Origin: Anaerolineae bacterium
Lineage (GTDB): Bacteria; Chloroflexota; Anaerolineae; 4572-78
Length of the DNA stretch: 5,797 nt
Direction: 5' to 3'
NCBI GenBank assembly: GCA_027022125.1
Contig: JALVZI010000641.1
Coordinates: 1 to 5,797, forward strand
Position numbers and translations under genes: made by a program. Shown here in pieces: positions 1 to 5,532 of this stretch. Each line of letters begins with the position of its first letter. Within the stretch, counting starts at the first letter, position 1. A model generated the notes under the pieces. The model was not told the origin of the DNA and did not search any database. It was given only the letters and a program-made list of their open reading frames with translations.

Positions 1-381
1 GAACAACTGCAAAAACACACAGATGAGATTGTCAAACGACTGGATTTGCTCAATGGCGAAGTTGGCGCAGAGGTGATTCTGCTGACAGCGGGGTCGGTAC
101 TACTTGCCAAAACAGGCAATATGCAAGACGACCGCGCCGAAAAATTGGCTTCGCTGGTGGCTGCCAGTGCCGAAGTTGCTGCGCAAGCCGCTGCTTTTTT
201 GGGGGAACGCGACGGCTGGTTTGAACAAAGTTTGCACGAGGGCAACCAGTACCGGTTATATGCATACAGTTTGGGGCGGGGGGTCGTGCTCTCGATGGCG
301 CTGGGCACAAATTTACCCCTGGGGATGGTACGACATCAAACCAAAATGGCTGCCCGCGATTTGATAAAATTTGTCAAATAG
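1..381 (+). CDS. Roadblock/LC7 domain protein (5' end outside window)
   Basis: The frame is open from base 1 to a TAG at 379-381 and gives 126 residues with no clear start; the TTG at 46 lies inside the first strand-helix unit, so the true start is probably upstream. The pattern fits a Roadblock/LC7 (MglB-like) fold: an amphipathic helix (about residues 1-18), a strand with the ILLTAGSVLLAKTG hairpin (about 25-38), a long alanine-rich helix (about 45-65), a YRLYAYSLG strand, a VVLSMAL strand, and a C-terminal helix ending in DLIKFVK. Family members form dimers that bind or activate small Ras-like GTPases of the MglA type in polarity, motility or signalling. No GTPase gene is visible here; it may lie upstream. 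The visible part could be a complete single domain or the second of two tandem domains. The fold call is fairly secure; the cellular role is unknown. Confidence 0.8.
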   Translation, partial: EQLQKHTDEIVKRLDLLNGEVGAEVILLTAGSVLLAKTGNMQDDRAEKLASLVAASAEVAAQAAAFLGERDGWFEQSLHEGNQYRLYAYSLGRGVVLSMALGTNLPLGMVRHQTKMAARDLIKFVK

Positions 382-433
382 CAAGTTGCAGATGTAACCT
401 GCATCATCCATTAAAAATAATTCCCGCCCAAAT

Positions 434-475
434 GGGGTGACACTCCCCGTGCCGAACGCCCCGGTTTTGGCACGG
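434..475. other. Consecutive hairpins after the Roadblock gene
   Basis: Two potential stems abut. The first pairs GGGG (434-437) with CCCC (445-448). The second pairs CCGTGCCGAA (447-456) with TTTGGCACGG (466-475), ten pairs with one G-U and a nine-base loop. They share bases 447-448, so they cannot both form fully. The second stem lacks a following T run, so it is not a classical intrinsic terminator. It could protect the 3' end of the upstream transcript or form part of a leader. The stems are visible in the sequence; any function is inference. Confidence 0.4.
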
Positions 476-477
476 CG

Positions 478-516
478 CGCCGGATATTTTCGGCGAGAAT
501 CGGTTTTTCGCATTTT
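478..516 (+). terminator. Possible weak terminator of the Roadblock transcript
   Basis: Stem GCGAGAA (493-499) pairs with TTTTCGC (505-511), seven pairs with one G-U and a five-base loop, followed by ATTTT (512-516). An alternative, overlapping stem pairs CGCCGGA (478-484) with TTCGGCG (489-495) and excludes the first. The T tract is short, so termination would be weak or factor-assisted. The position, about 100 bases after the stop codon at 381 and before the next gene, fits a boundary between transcripts. Confidence 0.3.
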
Positions 517-560
517 AACCCGCTTTCTTTACGCATCTTTTATGGAGTTTTTGCTGAGGT

Positions 561-589
561 TGCCGATAAAATAGGCAGTTGTGTCGGCA
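561..589. promoter_or_regulatory. Inverted repeat upstream of the PII-CBS gene
   Basis: TGCCGA (561-566) is matched by TCGGCA (584-589); the stem can be extended by two pairs including one wobble. TGCC (561-564) could instead pair with GGCA (573-576), giving two mutually exclusive hairpins. The repeat ends 15 bases before the Shine-Dalgarno sequence, and its loop contains an AT-rich TAAAAT (567-572) that could be a -10 element, though I see no convincing -35. It could be an operator for a dimeric repressor or a leader structure controlling access to the ribosome site. Only the repeat itself is observed. Confidence 0.35.
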
Positions 590-603
590 CATATTTTGGA
601 AAC

Positions 604-610
604 AGGAGGA
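604..610 (+). promoter_or_regulatory. Strong ribosome binding site of the PII-CBS gene
   Basis: AGGAGGA matches the 16S rRNA 3' end almost perfectly and lies five bases before the ATG at 616. It fixes that start codon. It is the strongest site in the window, which suggests the regulator is made at a high level. Confidence 0.85.
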
Positions 611-615
611 TCCTT

Positions 616-1494
616 ATGGCTCAAGCATTGATAGTTGTTCTTTATGACCCTGACCAATTGCCGGTTTTATTGAATGCGTGGCACGATATTGGCGTGCAGG
701 GTATCACCGTTTTGCACAGCGCAGGGGGACACAGCGCCAAAACGTGGCTCGATGAGGTGGGGTTGGGCGCGTTGGGCGAGTTGTTCAATACCGAAGCCGT
801 GCGCACCAAAACCGTTTTTTCCGTTTTTGATGATGATGCGCTATTGGAACAAGCCATCGCCGCCGCCGAACAGATTACCGGCAGCTTTCGGCAGGATAAT
901 ACCGGATTGCTGTTCACCATTCCGGTTGGGTATGTGGAAGGATTGCGCCACTCGAAAGAAGATGCCGCAGCGGCAGAACCGCCGCCACCGGCAGCGCTGG
1001 ATACCCCCGAACTCATTACCCGCCAAACCCCCATCCACCAGTTGGAATCTTTTATGTACGGCAAACCGGTGCTGGTAAAACCAGAACAGGAACTCATCGA
1101 AGTGGCAGAAGCGCTCGCCGCCGAACCGGGCGCGACCATCGCCTGTGTGGTAAACGAGCACAAGCGGTTGGTGGGATTGCTTCCGCTGCGGCAATTGATG
1201 GATGATTTGTTTATGGCAGTGGTACCGGAAGAATTTCTGGCGGAAAGTATCGATTTCGACAAAGTGATGAACTTTGCCAAACTGACTCAAACACGCACCG
1301 CCGGCGACGCAATGATGCCGCCTGTGTTCGTCACCGAAGATGACACCGTAAAAACAGCATTTGTGCGAATGCACGAAAACAAACTTTCCGGCATTCCGGT
1401 GGTCAATCGTCAACAAAAAGTGGTGGGCTGTATCAGCCGCATCGAACTGCTGGTGCTGTATGCCAAAAACCAAAAACTTGCAAAAGGTGAATGA
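616..1494 (+). CDS. PII-like domain fused to a CBS pair, putative permease regulator
   Basis: This 292-residue soluble protein has two parts. Residues 3-110 look like a PII-like ferredoxin fold: a hydrophobic first strand (ALIVVLYDP), a helix (14-26), a second strand (GITVLHSAGG), a variable T-loop-like region (38-62), a strand with KTVFSVFDD (65-73), a helix (74-89) and a last strand (GLLFTIPVGYVEGL, 97-110). No canonical PII uridylylation tyrosine loop is evident. A linker rich in alanine, proline and glutamate (112-135) follows. Residues about 146-200 form the first CBS motif (VLVKPEQELIEVAEAL, then IACVVNEHKRLVGLLPL) and 228-285 the second (AGDAMMPPVFVTEDDTV, then SGIPVVNRQQKVVGCIS). CBS pairs usually bind adenosine nucleotides and PII-like proteins bind nucleotides or small metabolites, so a sensor role is likely. 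The stop overlaps the permease start in an ATGA, which implies translational coupling and probably direct control of the transporter. The ligand is unknown. The CBS call is firm; the PII-like call rests on pattern only. Confidence 0.84.
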   Translation: MAQALIVVLYDPDQLPVLLNAWHDIGVQGITVLHSAGGHSAKTWLDEVGLGALGELFNTEAVRTKTVFSVFDDDALLEQAIAAAEQITGSFRQDNTGLLFTIPVGYVEGLRHSKEDAAAAEPPPPAALDTPELITRQTPIHQLESFMYGKPVLVKPEQELIEVAEALAAEPGATIACVVNEHKRLVGLLPLRQLMDDLFMAVVPEEFLAESIDFDKVMNFAKLTQTRTAGDAMMPPVFVTEDDTVKTAFVRMHENKLSGIPVVNRQQKVVGCISRIELLVLYAKNQKLAKGE

Positions 1495-1499
1495 TTATG
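1486..1499 (+). promoter_or_regulatory. Start region of the permease: coupled ATG or internal ATG
   Basis: Two in-frame starts exist. ATG 1491-1493 overlaps the upstream TGA (1492-1494). ATG 1497-1499 follows two codons later. The only Shine-Dalgarno-like sequence, AGGTGA (1485-1490), touches the first ATG but sits six bases before the second, which is normal spacing. Initiation at 1497 by ribosomes finishing the upstream gene is therefore at least as likely as initiation at 1491. The choice changes the protein by two residues only. Confidence 0.55.
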
Positions 1500-2807
1500 G
1501 AAAACGCTGCCGCAACCGCATCAGGTAATCAAGCCCTCATTGCGGGTATAATTTTTGTGATAACTTACGCCGTCATCGTCAGCGAGAAAGTGCACCGCAC
1601 GGTCGCCGCGCTGATTGGCGGATTTTTGATGATTTGGTTGGGCATCATTTCGCAAGAAGAGGCATTCGCGCACGCTGTAGACTGGAATGTCATTTTTCTG
1701 CTGACAGGAATGATGGTTATTGCCGGTATTTTAAGCCAGACCGGCGTTTTCCAGTGGTTGGCAATTCAAGCGGTAAAAATGGGCAAACGAAACCCGTTCC
1801 GCATTTTGATATTCCTGTCACTGGTGACGGCAGTCACCTCGGCGGCGCTGGATAACGTGACGGTGGTGGTGCTCATCGCACCGGTTACGCTGTATGTTGC
1901 CGCCAATTTGGGCATCAATCCCATTCCGTTTCTGGTATCGGAAGTGCTGGCATCGAATATCGGCGGGGCGGCAACACTCATCGGCGACCCGCCCAACATT
2001 TTAATCGGCTCGGCGGCGGGCATTGATTTTGTAACTTTCGCCGCCGCAATGACCCCGCCGATTCTGCTCAGTTTGGCGCTGTTCATCCCCATCGCGTGGA
2101 TTGTATTTCGCAACCAACTGAAGCCGGAAGAGGGCGCGCGCCCGCACGTCGGCGATTTGGACACCGAGAGTCTCATCAAAGACCACATTTTATTGCGAAA
2201 ATCGCTCATCGTGATTGGGTTGGTGCTGGTTGGATTTACCGCGCACGCCGCACTGCATCTCGAACCGGCAACCATCGCTATGTCGGGCGCGGCAATCTTA
2301 CTTCTCTGGTCGAAAACCGAACCGGACAAAGCGCTGGAACACGTGGAATGGACAACGCTGCTCTTTTTCGTCGGGCTATTCATCACTGTGGAAGCGATTG
2401 TCAATGTGGGTATCATCGAAAAGTTGGCAAACGAAGCGTTAAAACTGACCGGCGGCAATTTGGGATTAACCACCATGCTGGTGCTGTGGCTATCGGCAAT
2501 TGCATCGGGTATTGTAGATAACATTCCATACGCCGCTACCATGATTCCACTGATTCAATCGCTGGGGCATAACGGTATGAACACCGAACCGCTGTGGTGG
2601 GCATTGGCGCTCGGGGCAGATTTGGGCGGAAACTTTACATTGGTCGGCGCATCGGCAAATGTGGTGGTTGCCAGTTTGGCAGAACGAAACGGGCACAAAA
2701 TTTCGTTCATCCAATTCAGTAAATACAGTTTTCTGTTCGCCTTTGGCACAATGATAAGCAGTACCATTTTTGTGTGGTTCTTCCACGTCGTGCCGCACAT
2801 GCAATAG
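1491..2807 (+). CDS. ArsB/NhaD-family (ion transporter superfamily) permease
   Basis: This 438-residue (436 from the second ATG) inner-membrane transporter resembles the ArsB/NhaD and P-protein branch of the ion transporter superfamily, at the usual family length. About 10-12 hydrophobic segments are visible, beginning near residues 15-31 and 37-53. The two half-repeats each carry a signature. The first half has ALDNVT (119-124) and the conserved SNIGGAATLIGDPPNI (155-170). The second half has DNIPYAATMIPLI (343-355) and GADLGGNFTLVGASAN (375-390). A hydrophilic loop (about 205-228, EEGARPHVGDLDTES region) separates the halves. Members exchange Na+ for H+, export arsenite with ArsA, or move organic anions; sequence alone does not decide. 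No arsR, arsC or arsA is nearby, so arsenic resistance is not supported. Translational coupling to the PII-CBS gene suggests flux is gated by a nucleotide or metabolite signal. Family assignment is secure; the substrate is not. Confidence 0.93.
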   Translation: MIMENAAATASGNQALIAGIIFVITYAVIVSEKVHRTVAALIGGFLMIWLGIISQEEAFAHAVDWNVIFLLTGMMVIAGILSQTGVFQWLAIQAVKMGKRNPFRILIFLSLVTAVTSAALDNVTVVVLIAPVTLYVAANLGINPIPFLVSEVLASNIGGAATLIGDPPNILIGSAAGIDFVTFAAAMTPPILLSLALFIPIAWIVFRNQLKPEEGARPHVGDLDTESLIKDHILLRKSLIVIGLVLVGFTAHAALHLEPATIAMSGAAILLLWSKTEPDKALEHVEWTTLLFFVGLFITVEAIVNVGIIEKLANEALKLTGGNLGLTTMLVLWLSAIASGIVDNIPYAATMIPLIQSLGHNGMNTEPLWWALALGADLGGNFTLVGASANVVVASLAERNGHKISFIQFSKYSFLFAFGTMISSTIFVWFFHVVPHMQ

Positions 2808-2818
2808 AAGCGTGGTCT

Positions 2819-2950
2819 ATTGGAGATTGGTGATTAGGGCGTGTTGACGTTTTGTTTTCAGTGGGAAAAACGCCCTTCGATACGCCCTACAGGCTACTCA
2901 GGATGAAAAATCGGCAAACGTCAACAGAACCTAGTTATTGGAGATGAACA
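2819..2950 (+). repeat. Heptanucleotide-phased tract, interrupted by an insertion
   Basis: Successive seven-base words ATTGGAG (2819-2825), ATTGGTG (2826-2832) and the first four bases of ATTAGTT (2833-2836) are followed, after the 95-bp element, by GTT (2934-2936), ATTGGAG (2937-2943) and ATGAACA (2944-2950). If the element and one TA are removed, the words fall into perfect seven-base phase. Such degenerate heptad tracts resemble the short tandemly repeated sequences known from filamentous cyanobacteria; their function is unknown. Confidence 0.6.
2837..2931. mobile_element. 95-bp MITE-like element with terminal inverted repeats and TA flanks
   Basis: The left end GGGCGTGTTGACGTTT (2837-2852) matches the reverse complement of the right end AAACGTCAACAGAACC (2916-2931) at 13 of 16 positions, including a perfect 11-base core (2842-2852 and 2916-2926). 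TA lies directly on both sides (2835-2836 and 2932-2933), the target duplication typical of IS630/Tc1-mariner transposons. There is no room for a transposase, so it would be non-autonomous. The interior holds two copies of ACGCCCT (2870-2876 and 2882-2888), both complementary to AGGGCGT at 2836-2842. It also holds a CCTTCGA ... CTCAGGATGA arrangement (2874-2905) like a common dispersed intergenic repeat. Lying between convergent genes, it may also act as a terminator hairpin. A plain long hairpin of non-mobile origin is the main alternative. Confidence 0.5.
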
Positions 2951-2965
2951 CTACACGCTAAACAG

Positions 2966-3000
2966 TCAATTCATCATTCGCTATTCGTCACTCGCTATTC
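2966..3000 (-). repeat. Second heptanucleotide-phased tract
   Basis: Five consecutive seven-base words read TCAATTC, ATCATTC, GCTATTC, GTCACTC and GCTATTC. On the minus strand these are GAATAGC, GAGTGAC, GAATAGC, GAATGAT and GAATTGA. A 10-base word, TCGCTATTCG, is repeated exactly 14 bases apart (2978-2987 and 2992-3001). The tract lies just after the stop codon of the minus-strand rmlA gene. It is not a CRISPR array, since the units are too short and there are no spacers. Confidence 0.55.
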
Positions 3001-3011
3001 GCCCATTCACA

Positions 3012-4085
3012 TCAATCGTTCAGCAGCCCCACCACCGAGTTATCGCCCAGCGTGAATTTGTGCGACTGCGGGCGAATCGGCGAGCGATGGATGACCACAT
3101 TCCGCCCGATGAGACTGTCTTCGATGCGGCGCGCCACATTGCGAATTTGGCTGTTTTCCAGCACGATAGAGCGAGAAATTTCCGCGTTTTCAATCAGGCA
3201 ATCGTGATGAATGCTGGTAAACGGTCCAATGTATGCGTTCACAATGCGCGTATCTTTGCCGATGATTGCCGGTCCGCGAATGACGCTATTGATGATTTCC
3301 GCGCCTTTTTCGATGGTCACACGGGCATCTACATCGCTGGAACGGTCAACATACCCTTCGTTTTTGGGAGTCAATTCTTCCAAAACATAACTGTTGGCAT
3401 CCAGCATATCGTTGGGCTTGCCGGTGTCAATCCACCATCCCCGATGGATGTACGGGTGGACGCGGTATCCATTTTCCACCAACCACTGGATGGCGTCGGT
3501 GATTTCCAGTTCGCCGCGCCAACTCGGTTTGATGGCATCCACCGCTTTGAAGATATTTTGGTCGAACATATAAATGCCGACCAGTGCCAGATTGCTGGGC
3601 GGGTCTTTCGGTTTTTCGATGAGCCGCACAATCTGTCCGTTTTCGCCGAGTTGCGCCACACCGTAATGTTGCGGCTCGCTGACGGCAGTCAGCACGATTT
3701 GGCTATTATAATCGCTGTCGGCAAACTCGGCAATCAGCGGGCTGATGCCGCCCTGAATCACGTTATCGCCCAAAAACATCACAAAACGGTCGTCACCCAG
3801 AAAATCGCGTGAAATTTTGACCGCGTGCGCCAGCCCCAATGGCGCATCCTGCGGAATGTAGGTGATGTTCACGCCCCAGCGTTCACCGGTTCCCACCGCT
3901 TTGCGAATCTCGTCGCCCGTGTCGCCGATAACAATGCCGATGTCGGTCACGCCCGCATCGCGAATGGCTTCGATGACGCGGAAGAGCACGGGTTTATTGC
4001 TGAGGGGGATGAGTTGTTTGGCGCTGGTAAACGTCAGCGGGTACAGACGGGTTCCTTTCCCACCGGATAGAATCAGTCCTTTCAC
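3012..4085 (-). CDS. rmlA: Glucose-1-phosphate thymidylyltransferase, long form
   Basis: The 357-residue enzyme would join glucose-1-phosphate and dTTP to give dTDP-glucose and pyrophosphate, the entry to dTDP-rhamnose and other dTDP-deoxysugars in the cytoplasm. The nucleotidyltransferase domain (1-240) shows LSGGKGTRLYPLT (6-18), a catalytic-type lysine in SAKQLIP (21-27), FLGDN (104-108, metal-binding Asp107), EKP (157-159), VGIYMFD (169-175), GELEITDAI (191-199) and WWIDTGK (217-223, second metal-binding Asp220). Residues about 245-357 form a hexapeptide-type left-handed beta helix, as in the roughly 355-residue StrD/RmlA-long class, unlike the short 290-residue RmlA. The GTG start at 4085 is supported by AAAGGA (4097-4092) six bases upstream. 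It starts 12 bases after the stop of the CpsD-like gene, so it is the last gene of that operon. Another sugar or nucleotide preference within this class cannot be excluded. No rmlB, rmlC or rmlD is in the window. Confidence 0.92.
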   Translation of the reverse strand: MKGLILSGGKGTRLYPLTFTSAKQLIPLSNKPVLFRVIEAIRDAGVTDIGIVIGDTGDEIRKAVGTGERWGVNITYIPQDAPLGLAHAVKISRDFLGDDRFVMFLGDNVIQGGISPLIAEFADSDYNSQIVLTAVSEPQHYGVAQLGENGQIVRLIEKPKDPPSNLALVGIYMFDQNIFKAVDAIKPSWRGELEITDAIQWLVENGYRVHPYIHRGWWIDTGKPNDMLDANSYVLEELTPKNEGYVDRSSDVDARVTIEKGAEIINSVIRGPAIIGKDTRIVNAYIGPFTSIHHDCLIENAEISRSIVLENSQIRNVARRIEDSLIGRNVVIHRSPIRPQSHKFTLGDNSVVGLLND

Positions 4086-4097
4086 GGCAAATCCTTT

Positions 4098-4766
4098 CTA
4101 CATGGCTTGATAGTATTCTTTGAGACTGGCATCGACCGGTGCATTTGACAGCACCGCGCCGATGAGGTTGGCTTTCACTTTTTCCAGCCGGTCTTTGGCT
4201 TCCAGCACGTGCTCACGTTTGGAAACGTTGGCTTTTACCACCAGCAGGGTGGCATCCACTTTCGATGCCAGCAGAGCGGCATCGGTAACGGTGCTGAGCG
4301 GCGGCGCGCTGAACAGCACCATATCCGCCCCTTCGGCGAGTTTTGCCAACACCTGCACCAACTTTTTCGAGTTGAGAATTTGGCTGGGGATGGCGGGCAA
4401 TTGTCCGCTGGGCAGCACTTTCAGTGTGGTATCGGGGATGGTTTGCCACGGCGGCGCATTGAATGCCGCATCATCGCGGAACATATCGGTGAACCCCTGC
4501 GAGTTGCCGATGCCAAACAGGGTGTGCAACTGCGGCTGACGCAAATCGCTGTCCACCAAAACGACGTTTCGCCCGCCGTCTGCCATGGTGATTGCCAAAT
4601 TTGCCAGCGTCACATCTTTGTCGGAATCGGGTCCCGCAGATGTGACCAGCAGGGTTCTGATGGGGGTATCCACATTGGCGAACTCGATGCCGGTGCGCAG
4701 GGTGCGGTACGCCTCTGCCGCCACCGAAGTGGGGTCGGTTAGGGTTACAAGTGCATTTTTGCTCAT
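4098..4766 (-). CDS. CpsD/BY-kinase-like P-loop protein with degenerate active site
   Basis: I chose the ATG at 4766 (222 residues), preceded by GAGAG five bases upstream. A TTG at 4787 overlapping the previous stop gives 229 residues but has no ribosome site. Numbering here uses the 229-residue form. The protein has the layout of bacterial tyrosine kinases of the CpsD/CapB/Wzc type: the EX2RX2R oligomerisation motif (Glu25, Arg28, Arg31), a TLLVTSAGP strand, Walker A' VVLVDSDLRQP (75-85, Asp79 and Asp81 kept), the SGQLPAIPSQIL motif (127-138) and TDAALLASKVDATLLVV (168-184). The Walker A loop is GPDSDKDVT (52-60): both expected glycines and the Ser/Thr after Lys57 are replaced by aspartate. 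The Walker B aspartate is serine (Ser160 in VLFSAPP). The C-terminus has only Tyr-Tyr before QAM instead of a long tyrosine cluster. It is probably a poor or inactive kinase acting as partner of the Wzz-like protein encoded just upstream. Confidence 0.88.
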   Translation of the reverse strand: MSKNALVTLTDPTSVAAEAYRTLRTGIEFANVDTPIRTLLVTSAGPDSDKDVTLANLAITMADGGRNVVLVDSDLRQPQLHTLFGIGNSQGFTDMFRDDAAFNAPPWQTIPDTTLKVLPSGQLPAIPSQILNSKKLVQVLAKLAEGADMVLFSAPPLSTVTDAALLASKVDATLLVVKANVSKREHVLEAKDRLEKVKANLIGAVLSNAPVDASLKEYYQAM

Positions 4767-4783
4767 AGGTTCTCTCGGTTCTT

Positions 4784-5512
4784 TCAAATTTTGTGCGGGT
4801 GCGGGATGAGTTTCGATGATTTTCGCTGTTCGGCGTCGGCGTGGGATGTGCCCGCGTGCGCGGGAATTTGCCCCAGCACCGTCACGCCCAGCAGCCGTTC
4901 TACATCGTCATGGGTGCGAATGTTGCCCTGTTCCAGCCATTCCAAAAAGAAAATCACCAAAAAACCGACCATCAAGCCGAACAGACCGCCCGCCAGCGTG
5001 TTGATTTTTGTTTTGGGTTTATACTGCTGGTAACCCAAATTGTACACGCTGTCGAGCATAACCACATCGATGCGGTCGCGTTTATCCTGTTTGGCATTCC
5101 ACGCATTGCGCTGGTCGATGAAAACTTTCGCCACCGTATCAACGATGGCATACGCCACTTCCGGGTCGGTATCACGGGCTTCAATTTTGATGGTAAATGT
5201 GGACGCATCCGGGCTGAGGTACAATTTGCTCAGCAGGTCAGAAGTGCTCATATCCAACTGCGCCCGGTCGATGACTTCCTGCGCGGTGGTGTGGGTTTGA
5301 ATGTTTGCCACATAATTGCGCAGCAGGTCTTTCAGGGTGTTGCTCAAACCCCAGTCGGCACGGGCGGGCTGCACGCTGAGCCGGGTGTATGCGCTGTAAA
5401 CGGGCGTTTGCATTTCGCTGACTCCATACGCCACACCGGCGGCGATGACCGCCACCAAAATTGCTATCCATCCCCGGCGGTAAAACAGCCGAATATAGTC
5501 TCGTAACTCCAT
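4784..5512 (-). CDS. Wzz-like polysaccharide co-polymerase (chain-length regulator)
   Basis: This 242-residue inner-membrane protein has the Wzz/CapA topology. A short cytoplasmic start (ELRDYIRLFYRRGW) is followed by a first membrane segment at about 15-32, an extracytoplasmic domain (33-170) with the entry segment YSAYTRLSVQP (39-49) and an alpha-helical middle, a second membrane segment at about 172-190, and a cytoplasmic tail (191-242) with the DDVERLLGVTVLGQIP motif (202-217). Such proteins set the chain length or export of O-antigen, capsule or exopolysaccharide and, through the tail, contact a BY-kinase. The proline-rich stretch before the second segment is reduced to one proline (Pro166). 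The ATG at 5512 is preceded by GAGGTGA (5522-5516). The gene abuts the CpsD-like gene, whose alternative TTG start overlaps its TGA, so the two are co-expressed as a split version of a Wzc-type kinase. Family certainty is good; the polymer is unknown. Confidence 0.87.
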   Translation of the reverse strand: MELRDYIRLFYRRGWIAILVAVIAAGVAYGVSEMQTPVYSAYTRLSVQPARADWGLSNTLKDLLRNYVANIQTHTTAQEVIDRAQLDMSTSDLLSKLYLSPDASTFTIKIEARDTDPEVAYAIVDTVAKVFIDQRNAWNAKQDKRDRIDVVMLDSVYNLGYQQYKPKTKINTLAGGLFGLMVGFLVIFFLEWLEQGNIRTHDDVERLLGVTVLGQIPAHAGTSHADAEQRKSSKLIPHPHKI

Positions 5513-5532
5513 ACTTCACCTCTTACGACTTC

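Noticed and set aside
551..597. Sigma-70-type promoter for the PII-CBS gene
   Set aside because: TTGCTG, TTGCCG, TAAAAT and TATTTT are present but no pair has both good matches and 16-18 base spacing.
642..1473. Long open frames on the minus strand opposite the PII-CBS gene
   Set aside because: Their translations are serine-, cysteine- and histidine-rich with no recognisable domain, while the plus frame has clear CBS domains and a perfect ribosome site.
1766..2542. Long minus-strand open frame opposite the permease
   Set aside because: It mirrors the codon pattern of a conserved transporter gene and has no family features; the plus-strand signatures are unambiguous.
1491..2807. Assignment of the permease as an arsenite efflux pump
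   Set aside because: The superfamily includes arsenite pumps, but no arsR, arsC or arsA lies nearby and the partner is a PII-CBS regulator, so the substrate is left open.
2818..2945. TATTGGAGAT (2818-2827 and 2936-2945) as a 10-bp target duplication of the inserted element
   Set aside because: The copies lie 14 and 9 bases from the 11-base inverted-repeat core, so they are not symmetric about it. They are better explained as members of the heptad array, with TA as the duplication.
2966..3001. CRISPR-like repeat array
   Set aside because: The units are seven bases with no spacers and too few copies; it is a degenerate tandem tract.
3060..3812. 250-codon plus-strand open frame opposite rmlA
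   Set aside because: The minus strand encodes all nucleotidyltransferase motifs; the plus frame shows no domain.
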